From NCBI GenBank assembly GCA_000739535.1, contig DF820472.1, forward strand, positions 124,825 to 188,824: a stretch of 64,000 nucleotides of DNA, read 5' to 3'. The DNA is from Candidatus Vecturithrix granuli (lineage in GTDB: Bacteria > Moduliflexota > Moduliflexia > Moduliflexales > Moduliflexaceae). The notes beneath the pieces are model-generated. The model ran no database searches. It worked only from the letters and a program-made list of their open reading frames with translations, and was not told the origin of the DNA. This document shows, piece after piece, positions 53,277-62,555 of this stretch. Within the stretch, counting starts at the first letter, position 1, and every line of letters begins with the position of its first letter. A program made the position numbers and the translations under genes.

Positions 53277-54941
53277 CTAGAATTTTCCGGATCGGATAAT
53301 CGAGAGCAGTAGCCAGAAACCGATAATCCCTGCCGACACAAACCCAATGATTCCCAACAGCGGAAAATCCATGAACATTGGGCCTTTATTGGCGTGCATA
53401 ATAATTGACGACCCGATGATCAGCGCGGCCAACACGAGGCTGGCGGCGATGCGATTGCTTGCCGTATCAAGCACCAGGATTAAACGTTCAAGGTGAACAT
53501 GTTCAAATTCTATGCGCAGTTTTCCATTGCGCATTTCATCCAGAATTTGATGTAACTGTGAGGGAATATCGGTAAAAATCTGCGTCAGATTCTTAAAGGT
53601 GACGAGCGATTGAGACGCCATGCGCTGCGGATTCCAGCGTTCGCGCAAAATTCTGGTCACCATCGGACGGGCTTCTTCAATCGCATTTAAATTTGGGTCC
53701 AGTTGTTTCCCGATGCTCTCAATGGTTAACATGGCTTTAATCATCAGTGTATAATCCGGCGGAATTTTGACTTTGTGTTTGAGAGCGACTTCCATCATCT
53801 CGCGTGTCACTTTCCCTAACTCGATCTGGTGTAAAGGCACCCCATAATACCGGTCCAGAATATCTGACACATCATTACGAAAGATGCGCATATTGATCGT
53901 CTCCGTTTGCGTGCCGATATTGGCCAGGATTTCCGCAATCTGTTTGACATTCTGATTAATCACCGCTACCAGCAGATCAGCAAGTTCGTCTTTCATTTCC
54001 TGATCGAGCCTGCCCATCATACCAAAATCCAGAAAAGCAATCGCCTGATTTTTCATCACAAACAAGTTGCCGGGATGCGGATCGCCATGAAAAAAGCCAT
54101 CAATGAAAATTTGTTTTAAAATACTACGAAATCCGTTTCTGGCAATCCGATGTTTTTCTTCAGGTGTACTGTCAAGTTCAGAGATCTTTGTACCTTCAAT
54201 AAATTCGATGACCAGTACATTTCTGGTGCTGAGCTCTCGATAGACTTTGGGCGCATAGACCGTGTGATCGTGTTCAAAATTATGTCGAAAGCGAATGATA
54301 TTTTGAGCCTCAATAGTATAATCCAATTCACGATGAATGGCTTTGTCAAATTCCTGAATGATACCGATCGGACTGTAGGTCTGCGTTTCTTGAATACTGT
54401 GCTCAATCAGACGTGCAAGGAGGTAGAGGAGATCCAGATCGCTTTCAATGATTGCACGAATAGATGGACGCTGCACTTTTACCACGACCTTTTCATTCGT
54501 CGAACGAAGAGCTGCTTTGTGGACCTGGCCGATAGAGGCAGACGCAATGGGATTAGGATCAAAAAACGAAAAGAGTTGATCAGGCGTTTTGCCTAAAGAG
54601 ATTGTAATTTGATCGGAAATTTCATGAAAGCTGATAGGAGGGACTTGATCTTGTAATTTTTTTAGCTCATGAATGAAACTTGCCGGCAGCAGATCGGGAC
54701 GCGTGCTTAATACCTGACCAAGCTTGGCAAACGTCGGACCAAGTTCTTCAAGCACCATGCGCGAACGTTCAGCGATAGAGAGTTGAGGATGAACTTCCGA
54801 AGACGTTTTAGCAAACTTTTTGACAAAAATGCGATATTCTAAGTCGAGTTTTTCAATAACCTGTCCAAAACCATGTTTAATCAGAACAGTCGCAATATGC
54901 CTGACCCGTTGGACATTTCTCACCGTGTGTAAAAATGACAT
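53277..54941 (-). CDS. ABC1/UbiB family atypical kinase
   Basis: The 554-residue protein has the family signatures: FAKLGQVLSTRPDLLP (KxGQ), ASIGQVHKAAL (Ala-rich loop), KVQRPSIR (Lys), LDYTIEAQNIIRF, FFHGDPHPGNLF (catalytic) and FLDFGMMGRL (DFG). Two C-terminal membrane helices (about 490-512 and 525-548). UbiB-type proteins are ATPases that extract or chaperone lipid quinone precursors. No ubiquinone genes are adjacent. Confidence 0.93.
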   Translation of the reverse strand: MSFLHTVRNVQRVRHIATVLIKHGFGQVIEKLDLEYRIFVKKFAKTSSEVHPQLSIAERSRMVLEELGPTFAKLGQVLSTRPDLLPASFIHELKKLQDQVPPISFHEISDQITISLGKTPDQLFSFFDPNPIASASIGQVHKAALRSTNEKVVVKVQRPSIRAIIESDLDLLYLLARLIEHSIQETQTYSPIGIIQEFDKAIHRELDYTIEAQNIIRFRHNFEHDHTVYAPKVYRELSTRNVLVIEFIEGTKISELDSTPEEKHRIARNGFRSILKQIFIDGFFHGDPHPGNLFVMKNQAIAFLDFGMMGRLDQEMKDELADLLVAVINQNVKQIAEILANIGTQTETINMRIFRNDVSDILDRYYGVPLHQIELGKVTREMMEVALKHKVKIPPDYTLMIKAMLTIESIGKQLDPNLNAIEEARPMVTRILRERWNPQRMASQSLVTFKNLTQIFTDIPSQLHQILDEMRNGKLRIEFEHVHLERLILVLDTASNRIAASLVLAALIIGSSIIMHANKGPMFMDFPLLGIIGFVSAGIIGFWLLLSIIRSGKF

Positions 54942-55001
54942 GCTGGTTCCTGTGCTTTGAACGACATCCTGCTGCAGGTCGGTTTCCTGGTTTTCGACCT
55001 G

Positions 55002-56831
55002 TTAGAAGAGCACTCGTCGGATTTCTGCAACCGACGTCACACCCTGTTGAATTTTTTGGAACGCCTGGGATTTCATGGTATCGATAGACATTTCTGCTAA
55101 AAAGCTCCGAACTTGAAAAGAGGAAAGGGGTTGGCTTTGCAGGAGAAATTGTTTTAAACTTTTGTCGAGTTTCATAATTTCAAATAGTCCTGTCTGACCG
55201 GAGTACCCGGTTTCCAGGCATTCTGAGCAGCCTTTTCCGACATACGCCGCGCGATAGTCAAACTCACCGCCTGTTGTCGTGAACTGATGCAGAAATTCCT
55301 GATCTGAGTTCGATAGCGCAACTTTTTCTTTACAATGCGGACAAATCGTGCGGATCAAGCGCTGCGACACAATTCCACCCAGAGAATCTAAGGCGAGCAA
55401 TAACCCCTTTTGCGCTTGTTTGTCAAAAATATCGCCCAGACGAGTCAGAAATGTACACAGCCCATCGGCGGAATCGTGCGCCGTAAAAGACGCGAGCACA
55501 ATAGCACTTGATGCAAATTCAAGAGCAAGTTGTTCTAAAAGGGGATGTTCGAGATTGTTCAACGCCAGGAAATCTGGCGCGTGATAGGACAGGATCGCAT
55601 ACCAATCTTGATAGGCGGTCTGTGGGTCATACGGAATCTGAATAACGTGAGGAAGAATGACTTCAACCATCGGTTCTACTGAAATGGCAACTTTTTCAGG
55701 TTGGACAAACTGGCGCAAAATCGTGCGCAATGTGGTGGTTTTACCATGGTTTGGAGGGCTGACAAGCAATAACAAGCCTTGTGGCTTACTTAAGATCCGT
55801 TCCAAAACTTTGGATGAGTTTTCATCAAACCCAAGCGTATCAATATTTTCCGGAAATACTCCATTTTTAATTTTCAATAGCACTTTTTCTCCGGATATTG
55901 AAGGGTAGGTTGTGAAATGAACAGTCAGAAATTTTCCTTGAATGTAAGTTGTCGAAAAGCTGCCACTCCAGGATCCTTGCTTATTCTTCATTCCTGTAGT
56001 TGTGATAGGAGAAAGTTCTGCTCGTTGACTCATTCTGCGAAGTCTTTGAAGAATTCCACGCCCAATTTGTTCCGGGATCGAGGCATGCTCATGTAAAACT
56101 CCGTGCAAACGGAAACGGATGCGTTGTTCCTGTCCGTACGGGTCGATGTGTATTTCCGAAAAACCGCGGTCTACCGCGATTCCAAGGAGTTCTATCAGGA
56201 ATTTGGTCGACGGATGCTCATGATCAAGTTCGGCAAGCACATCCTCTTCTGCTTCAAGATCTGCTGCATCGAGTAATTCAGGTAAAAGCGCATCAAACTC
56301 TGCAAACCCGGATGGCATCACTTTGGACAAGATCACACGTTTTTCCTGGCGAGCCTGAACATCCGGAACTCTGGGCGCGGTCTCCGAAGTTCCATAGTAT
56401 GTGCGAATCGCATCGAGGATCGCCCGTGTCGAGGCAATTTCCGTCTTGACAATCGACCCCGTCATAAAAGAAATATCACTTTCAATCGCGGACAAATTTA
56501 AGGGGTTCGCAATAGCTAACGTGATTTTATTTTGTCGTCTTCCTCGTTCGATGGCATAAGGAAAGATTGTATACTTGGACGCAATGTGTTCTGGAATTAA
56601 AGCCAACAAGTCCGGATCAGGCTGGTACGTATCCCAATTCACCACGGACAGATGAAATTTCTCCCCCAAAAAGTCCAAAAGAGCCTCTTCTCGAAGAAAA
56701 CCACTTTGTTCGAGAATCGTATCGAAACTCTTCGCCGAGTTTTCACATTCTTTAAGTACCCTTTGATATTGCTCTTCGGTAATGACATGTTCGTCACATA
56801 ATAACTTTAGCAGCTTATCCATTCTGATCAA
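55002..56831 (-). CDS. GspE/PilB-like ATPase with degenerate nucleotide-site motifs
   Basis: The 609-residue protein has an N-terminal MshEN domain (LLDFLGEKFHLSVVNWD), ATPase core and a C-terminal tetracysteine zinc module (ICPHCKEK..GCSECLETGYSGQTGLFEIM). Walker A is SPPNHGKTTTLR (first Gly is Ser). The Asp-box EDPVE is VEPMVEVIL. Walker B has PDFLALNNLEHP. The linker carries EEDVLAELDHEH. The TTG at 56831 has AAGGAG nine bases upstream. The ATG at 56822 is the alternative. Catalytic activity is doubtful. It may be a regulatory partner of the next gene or of a type IV pilus elsewhere. Confidence 0.83.
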   Translation of the reverse strand: MIRMDKLLKLLCDEHVITEEQYQRVLKECENSAKSFDTILEQSGFLREEALLDFLGEKFHLSVVNWDTYQPDPDLLALIPEHIASKYTIFPYAIERGRRQNKITLAIANPLNLSAIESDISFMTGSIVKTEIASTRAILDAIRTYYGTSETAPRVPDVQARQEKRVILSKVMPSGFAEFDALLPELLDAADLEAEEDVLAELDHEHPSTKFLIELLGIAVDRGFSEIHIDPYGQEQRIRFRLHGVLHEHASIPEQIGRGILQRLRRMSQRAELSPITTTGMKNKQGSWSGSFSTTYIQGKFLTVHFTTYPSISGEKVLLKIKNGVFPENIDTLGFDENSSKVLERILSKPQGLLLLVSPPNHGKTTTLRTILRQFVQPEKVAISVEPMVEVILPHVIQIPYDPQTAYQDWYAILSYHAPDFLALNNLEHPLLEQLALEFASSAIVLASFTAHDSADGLCTFLTRLGDIFDKQAQKGLLLALDSLGGIVSQRLIRTICPHCKEKVALSNSDQEFLHQFTTTGGEFDYRAAYVGKGCSECLETGYSGQTGLFEIMKLDKSLKQFLLQSQPLSSFQVRSFLAEMSIDTMKSQAFQKIQQGVTSVAEIRRVLF

Positions 56832-56899
56832 TGGACATCTCTCCTTGACTCATCGGCAACTGCAGGCGATCAGCGATGAAGAGGCGTCCATCCCGCATA

Positions 56900-58558
56900 T
56901 TACAACATTGTCGCTTTTAAAACTTCCTGAACAGTTGTTAATCCTTGCTTCACTTTTCTCATACCATCTTCGCGCAATGAAACTTGCCCTTGTTCGGCAA
57001 AACGATGCCTTAAATCCTTGACATGCTGAGATTCCAATACGGCCTGTTTCATTTCTGAAGTAAAAGGCATCACTTCAAAGAGAGGAACAACCCCATGATA
57101 TCCTGTGTACTCACAGTGTTCACATCCTTTTCCGGCATAACAGGCATCGTCAGGGGATAATCCCAATTTTTCTCGATAGGCTTTCGCCAAAGAAATTTTT
57201 TCTTTACACACAGGACAAATCTTTTTGACCAGTCGCTGAGTCGTAATGCAATTGACCTGTTCAGCGACGATATCAGGGGTACACAGGCAGACCAGTTTGA
57301 TCACAGCACTTGCAGTATCAATTGCCATAAGCGAACTCAAGACAAGCATACCGGACGCTAAGGAAAACACCTGTTTTGCCATGTCAGGTTCAGAGATCGC
57401 ATCGATTAGCAAGATGTCGGGGCGTTGGGTGCGGGCATAATCAATAAATTGAGCATAGGTTGCGGTGGAGTGTTGCGTCACCTGCCCTTGAAAGACGCCA
57501 TCAAGATGACACTCTACCGGATCTTCTATCGAAAGAATATGGCGCTGCGAGGCGTTCATGGCTTGGAGGAACGTGTATAATGTGGTCGTCATGCCGCTGC
57601 GAGCCGTCCCGGTAACCAACACAACACCAGCAGGCCGCTGCAATGCGCCCTGTATCGCCTGCAATGCCTCCGGCGCAATCGCTAATTCATCAAACATAGG
57701 GAGTTGCGCAGAATCTTTGAGTTTAATCAGGATCTCGTCTCCATGAACCGTTGTATAAACAAGGTAAGAAAGATCCTCCTCTTTTTTATTTGGTAATTTC
57801 AATGTGGTATGGCCTTTAGAATACAAACGCGGCTGTTCGCCCACTTCATGCCCAAATAAACGTTTGAGCCTGGAAAGTACAGGTTGCATGATATGCTGAG
57901 CAAAATCTATATATTGGCATCCTTTTCCGGCAATTGTAAGTTTCAGAGCAGAAGAACCTATTAAAATTTCATGCGCCTTTTTTGTAGAGGCAATCGAAAA
58001 AATTTGTCCGATAAATCGAGAAATAGGCGTATCCGCACTCAGAAGCGCAGCGACATCAATGACTTGTCCCTGCTCTTCAGAGGTTTCAGTCTGAATTGCC
58101 CCGCCTGGCGTAACCACCTCTTTCTCGTCCAATCGAGCATATTCCCGATGGATTCGCTCGATCAGTTCATCTTCAGGAGTAAAGTGCGGAATTACCGTAT
58201 AGCCGACCACAAATTTCAGTTCATCAATCGTTGACATGTCAGTCGGATCAGCCATAGTCACCGACAAACGCCGATGACGTTCATTTAACTCGATCGGGAG
58301 CGCAAGATATTTTTCAGCTTTTTCCCTCGATAATAGTTTTAATACCTCATCCGAAATCACCTTTTTCTCAAGATGAACATAGGGAACGCGAAGCTGTTGT
58401 AATACTCGTTGAGAAAAGATTTCTGAAGTACATCCTCCGGTTTCGATCAAATTCTCCCTTAAAGTTCCTCCCTTTTCGGCCTGTCGTTGACGCGCCTTCT
58501 CAAGGGTCTGGGAATTTATCCCGAGTTGACTCAGTAATTGATGTAATGTTTTTCTCAT
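56900..58558 (-). CDS. GspE/PilB-like ATPase with Walker A Lys replaced by Met
   Basis: The 552-residue paralogue of the previous gene has an N-terminal MshEN domain, Asp box IEDPVECHLDG (normal), Walker A VTGTARSGMTTTLYTF (canonical GSGKTTTLY has Lys; here Met), degenerate Walker B DILLIDAISEPD, and zinc CxxC motifs ICPVCKEK..GCEHCEYTGYHG. ATP hydrolysis should be impaired. Adjacent and co-directional with the other degenerate paralogue, suggesting a specialised pair. No pilin, GspF or GspG gene lies nearby. Confidence 0.87.
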   Translation of the reverse strand: MRKTLHQLLSQLGINSQTLEKARQRQAEKGGTLRENLIETGGCTSEIFSQRVLQQLRVPYVHLEKKVISDEVLKLLSREKAEKYLALPIELNERHRRLSVTMADPTDMSTIDELKFVVGYTVIPHFTPEDELIERIHREYARLDEKEVVTPGGAIQTETSEEQGQVIDVAALLSADTPISRFIGQIFSIASTKKAHEILIGSSALKLTIAGKGCQYIDFAQHIMQPVLSRLKRLFGHEVGEQPRLYSKGHTTLKLPNKKEEDLSYLVYTTVHGDEILIKLKDSAQLPMFDELAIAPEALQAIQGALQRPAGVVLVTGTARSGMTTTLYTFLQAMNASQRHILSIEDPVECHLDGVFQGQVTQHSTATYAQFIDYARTQRPDILLIDAISEPDMAKQVFSLASGMLVLSSLMAIDTASAVIKLVCLCTPDIVAEQVNCITTQRLVKKICPVCKEKISLAKAYREKLGLSPDDACYAGKGCEHCEYTGYHGVVPLFEVMPFTSEMKQAVLESQHVKDLRHRFAEQGQVSLREDGMRKVKQGLTTVQEVLKATML

Positions 58559-58729
58559 GCTCTTCTCTCTTTTTGACTGTCATATCGGCTATAACATGCA
58601 GCCAGAGACATGGTGCTTCCCAAAAAGTGTTTTGCTCGTGATTACAATATACCCTATCATTCTTTTTATGTCAAGTCAAGCCTTTTTATGATTCAAAGAC
58701 GTTCAAAGTCTTGAAAACCTTGAACGCTT

Positions 58730-60574
58730 TTAACCTTCAGGAATTTTTAAGATCTGCCCAACTTTCAGCCTGCGTGGGTTTTTAATGGCATTCGCCTGAG
58801 TAATAGCCTGAATAGAACTATTATGGATCTTGGCGATCATTGCGAGGGTCTGTCCTTTTTCTACGCGATGTTTTTTGTTTTTTTCTGGCGTTGATTTGGT
58901 TGTTTCTGAGTGTACGACTGGAATTTTTAATGTCTGTCCGGCCCTCAAACTTTGAGGGTCCTTAATTCCATTCAATTGGGTAATGGCCTTAACGGAAGTT
59001 CCATACATATTCGCAATTGTAATCAGCGTTTGCCCCTTTTTGACCTCATGGGAACGGGTATTGGCCATACCAGAATTCGTCGGAGAGATTTTGGGGGTCT
59101 CTTGGGCAACTGTCACGTACCCGCCAGGAATTTTCAATTTCTGTCCCACCTTAATTTTACGTGAATTGGTAATGCCATTGGCTTTCATAATTGCACTGAT
59201 AGAAGTACCATAACGTTTCGCAATAGATGAAAGTGTCTGGCCTTTTTCCACGGAGTGAGTGGCTTTCACCGAAAGGTACTGATATTTCAAAGAGGAGGGG
59301 ATGGAGGCATAACCATTTTCAAATGCAGTCTTGTTGGCTGCACGAATATTCAATGTGTATTCTCTGGGCAAAAAATTTCCGTGTGTAAAGACCGATGGGT
59401 GCAGCGCAGGATTCAAATTTTTCAACTCTGCGAGTGAGAGCTGCGTATATTTTACAAGGGTTTTCGCCTCCACATAATCCGGAATCGTGACCTGAGCGAG
59501 CTTCAAAGGCGGATGCATTTCAATTTCACCGAAATATTCCGTATAGCGCAGGCACACATCTACCGCCGCCAGGAATTCTACATAAAAATTGCGTGACGCA
59601 AATCCGAAACGCGGGCCAGCATAAGTGTGAATGATTGTAGCGATATCGTCTGATTCAACGGCTTTCGCTGCATCTTTTATGCCCTGCAATCCAAAATTAT
59701 AGGCGGTAATAGCCAGGGGCCATGATTGCATGGTTTTATAATTGTGAGCAAGCAGTTCAGCTGCCGCACGCGTAGCTCGTAACGGGTCGCGGCGTTCATC
59801 AAACAACGGCTTTATTTTTAATTTGTATTGCCTGGCTGTTCCTTCCATGAATTGCCACATCCCTTCCGCCCCGACAAAGGAAGTCGCAAAGGGGTTGAAC
59901 GCGGACTCAATCAAGGGTAGATACACGAGCTTTTCAGGAAGATCATATTCTGCAAAAATCTGCTTCATCTCCGAAAGATACTGCCCGGCCTGAATAATGC
60001 CTTCTTTAAACCGATCAGCCTGTCCGACCTGAATTCGTATGCGCGTATTCGCGTCTTTGTGCTGAAATCTCTGAGATTCAGGAAGATCTTTGAATAAGTC
60101 ATACAATCGTCGTTCTTCTATTGACATGCGCTTCCGATCGCCCCAATGCTGCGACAAATTCATAAGCTGTTTTTCATACTCAGTCATTTGCTGTTTCGCA
60201 AATTCCCATCCTTCCTTTTCACTTTTAAATTCTTTGCGATTCACATCAATGACATCATAAATAACATTAACATACCAGTCATCATGAATAACAGCTTGCT
60301 TTGTAGTATATTGCGTAAAGATCTTTTTCCAAAAATCTACCTGAACATTGAGTTCTTCCGGAAATGGGAAAGGATCAAACACTGAGGGTGTTTCTTCCGG
60401 CGCAATCACAGCGGGCGGCATGTCTGGGGTAGGAGAGGGAATATAAGGAATGGAAGAAGGAAAGCACAGAAAGATCGATAAAATCATCGCAAAAAGGGCA
60501 AACTTCTTAAAAAGATCTTCAAAAAAAAGCGCGTGCAGAAAAACAAGGATATTTCGTTGATTTCGTCTTATCAT
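58730..60574 (-). CDS. lytic murein transglycosylase, MltD-like, with three LysM domains
   Basis: The 614-residue protein has an N-terminal membrane or signal segment (about 22-45), then an SLT domain: LVYLPLIESAFNPFATS (catalytic Glu), GAEGMWQFMEGTARQY, DERRDPLRATRAAAELLAHN and PLAITAYNFG. Three C-terminal LysM repeats follow, each K/EKGQTL.. and VGQ(K/T/I)LKIP. It cleaves peptidoglycan glycan strands to 1,6-anhydro products. Full-length, monocistronic. A terminator is not evident. Confidence 0.93.
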   Translation of the reverse strand: MIRRNQRNILVFLHALFFEDLFKKFALFAMILSIFLCFPSSIPYIPSPTPDMPPAVIAPEETPSVFDPFPFPEELNVQVDFWKKIFTQYTTKQAVIHDDWYVNVIYDVIDVNRKEFKSEKEGWEFAKQQMTEYEKQLMNLSQHWGDRKRMSIEERRLYDLFKDLPESQRFQHKDANTRIRIQVGQADRFKEGIIQAGQYLSEMKQIFAEYDLPEKLVYLPLIESAFNPFATSFVGAEGMWQFMEGTARQYKLKIKPLFDERRDPLRATRAAAELLAHNYKTMQSWPLAITAYNFGLQGIKDAAKAVESDDIATIIHTYAGPRFGFASRNFYVEFLAAVDVCLRYTEYFGEIEMHPPLKLAQVTIPDYVEAKTLVKYTQLSLAELKNLNPALHPSVFTHGNFLPREYTLNIRAANKTAFENGYASIPSSLKYQYLSVKATHSVEKGQTLSSIAKRYGTSISAIMKANGITNSRKIKVGQKLKIPGGYVTVAQETPKISPTNSGMANTRSHEVKKGQTLITIANMYGTSVKAITQLNGIKDPQSLRAGQTLKIPVVHSETTKSTPEKNKKHRVEKGQTLAMIAKIHNSSIQAITQANAIKNPRRLKVGQILKIPEG

Positions 60575-60862
60575 AGCATGTTCTCAGCCAAAGCGTTGTG
60601 AGATTCATTGACAGCATTATCTTCTTTCTTTCTTTCAAATATCCTATACATCTTCAACCCAAATGCAAGTATTTTTTTCTCTCTTCATAAAAAAAGTCAG
60701 ACATCCTTATTTCTTCAAAAGAAAACCCCCTTGCCCATCAGGAATAATTCAACCTGCATGAGAGTGTGATGTCTATAGAAATAAAGCCATAACAGCCAGA
60801 TACCCGTATCGCAATGTTAACATCTCTTCTTCATTAAAGGTTATCACGAAAGGAGCGTTTGT

Positions 60863-61291
60863 ATGTCAAAAATTTTAGGGCTTGATGTTGGTGATGCCAC
60901 TATTGGCATAGCTGTCAGCGATACATTGGGCTGGACAGCGCAAGGAATCACGACGATTCACAGAAAAAATGTCAAACATGATCTGTACCACTTGCGAAAA
61001 CTGATTCATGAACACCATGTCAAAAAAGTTGTTGTTGGCATCCCATTCAAAATGAATGGAGAACTTGATACGCAGACCAAAAAAATTCTCCATTTCGCCG
61101 CACTGTTGAGAACGACCTTTCATCTTCCTGTTATTACCTGGGATGAACGACTTTCCACGGTCGCCGCCAATAAAATCCTCGATATAGGACGTATGAACAA
61201 AAAGAAAAAAGCGGAGATCATTGATCAAGTGGCGGCAACAATTATTCTTCAGGGATATCTGGACAGCCGAAATGAGAAGATGGTGTCATAA
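60863..61291 (+). CDS. ruvX: Holliday junction resolvase-like RuvX/YqgF
   Basis: The 142-residue protein matches YqgF: ILGLDVGDATIGIAVSD (first Asp), VVVGIPFKMNGE, FHLPVITWDERLSTVAA (Asp-Glu) and IIDQVAATIILQGYLD (last Asp). It functions in 16S rRNA end processing and/or recombination. AAGGAG precedes the ATG. Upstream 60575-60862 contains no gene. Confidence 0.93.
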   Translation: MSKILGLDVGDATIGIAVSDTLGWTAQGITTIHRKNVKHDLYHLRKLIHEHHVKKVVVGIPFKMNGELDTQTKKILHFAALLRTTFHLPVITWDERLSTVAANKILDIGRMNKKKKAEIIDQVAATIILQGYLDSRNEKMVS

Positions 61292-61292
61292 T

Positions 61293-61445
61293 TCACAACG
61301 ATTTCTTTTTGAAAAAGTGCAGTGCCAAAGCCGCGATCCCAACAATAATTGCAAGCGTAATTCCGATCCGAACTAATTTCAGCACAATGGCAAAGACGAC
61401 AATAATCGCCAGCACGATGATTAGCGTAATGAGTCCTGAAATCAT
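61293..61445 (-). CDS. 50-residue hydrophobic protein
   Basis: A short open frame reads M-I-S-G-L-I-T-L-I-I and continues with two hydrophobic stretches (about 4-25 and 27-43), then HFFKKKSL. GGGA lies near the ATG. It follows the TPR gene (stop 61522) on the same strand and meets ruvX tail-to-tail, one base apart. Probably a real membrane miniprotein. Confidence 0.5.
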   Translation of the reverse strand: MISGLITLIIVLAIIVVFAIVLKLVRIGITLAIIVGIAALALHFFKKKSL

Positions 61446-61521
61446 AACGGTCTCCCTGGAAACGTGGTAACATTTTCATGGAAGGATGAGAAACTTACGA
61501 CGTTTCCGTCTTATAACGGAT

Positions 61522-62409
61522 TTAGCGATAAGAACTTTTCAATCGCAGAGCATCGGCCAGGAGTTGTTTAATCAGAACATTCCTGGGTTCGAGGCGTTCA
61601 GCATACCGCAATTCCTGAATGGCGTGCTCATAATATTTTGTGCTGAGATAGATTACTCCGAGATCAATCCGCGCCTGCACATTTTTCGGATTCACATCCA
61701 ACGTCTTTTTCAACATCGAAATCGCCTTATTAATTTCTCCGAGTTTCCCCCAGGCGCGTCCGATGTAATACAGCATATCTTCCCGGTTCGGATATGCTGC
61801 GAGCACTTGATCCCATTCGTGAATAGCTTTTTCCCATTGCTCATCCTGATTGTAAATAAATCCCAACATTTGATGTCCCATCGGATTGTTGGGGTTCAGC
61901 CGGATGACCCGCTGAAAAATTGCTTTTGCCTTATCAAGATCGCCATTTTCATAGTACACTTTGCCCAAGCTGTTTAATGCTTCCAGATTATGAGGCGCCA
62001 GTTCAATTGATTTTTCAAAATACTGAATCGCTTTCTGCTTTTCTCCAATGGCATTATACGCTATTCCTAAATTCAAATATAACGCCGGAGTTGGTTCTGC
62101 ATTAAACTGTTCAATCTCGTGATAAATTTCAATCGCTTTCCCTGGTTGATCGGAAGTCAAATAAATATTGGCCAGGGCAAAGTGAATTTGGACGTTCGAA
62201 GTATTATATTCCACTGCTTGTTGCACATGTTCGAGCGCGATCTCATGCTGCCCTTGTTTGTAATATAACATCCCGATCTCATAATGTGCCTGGGCACAAT
62301 TCGGGTCTAACTCTAAACACTTCTTGAAATGCTGTAACGCCAACAGCCAATTGCCCCGACTATTGGCATGAAGGCCCTTTTGATAAAATCGCTGTACCTG
62401 TTTATCCAT
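61522..62409 (-). CDS. TPR-repeat protein
   Basis: The 295-residue protein is built of seven or eight tetratricopeptide repeats (AHYEIGMLYYKQGQHEIAL, ALYLNLGIAYNAIGEKQKA, ALNSLGKVYYENGDLDKA, MLYYIGRAWGKLGEINKA and so on). No signal peptide or helix. A general protein-protein scaffold, function unassigned. May be co-transcribed with the 50-residue protein. Confidence 0.85.
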   Translation of the reverse strand: MDKQVQRFYQKGLHANSRGNWLLALQHFKKCLELDPNCAQAHYEIGMLYYKQGQHEIALEHVQQAVEYNTSNVQIHFALANIYLTSDQPGKAIEIYHEIEQFNAEPTPALYLNLGIAYNAIGEKQKAIQYFEKSIELAPHNLEALNSLGKVYYENGDLDKAKAIFQRVIRLNPNNPMGHQMLGFIYNQDEQWEKAIHEWDQVLAAYPNREDMLYYIGRAWGKLGEINKAISMLKKTLDVNPKNVQARIDLGVIYLSTKYYEHAIQELRYAERLEPRNVLIKQLLADALRLKSSYR

Positions 62410-62454
62410 GAATTGATTGTTGTAATTGAACAGTCGTTAAATTATACGTGCCCC

Positions 62455-62540
62455 GCTCGTTGAGCGGAGTCGAAACGAATTTGACACGTTCGTAGTTCCG
62501 CTTTCAAGCGGAAAAACTCGTGAAAGCGAAAACTACGAAC
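62455..62540. repeat. R3 and R6 repeats in tandem
   Basis: CCCGCTCGTTGAGCGGAGTC (62455-62474) is the R3 type seen at 27640-27666 in inverse form. GTTCGTAGTTCCGCTTTCA / TGAAAGCGAAAACTACGAAC (62488-62540) is the R6 hairpin. Located between the TPR gene and ileS. Confidence 0.75.
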
Positions 62541-62555
62541 CTGGTTGTGCCTTAG

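Noticed and set aside
61249..61479. 76-codon Cys-containing minus-strand frame overlapping ruvX
   Set aside because: Overlaps ruvX and has no homology; the 50-codon hydrophobic frame (61293-61445) in another frame is more protein-like.
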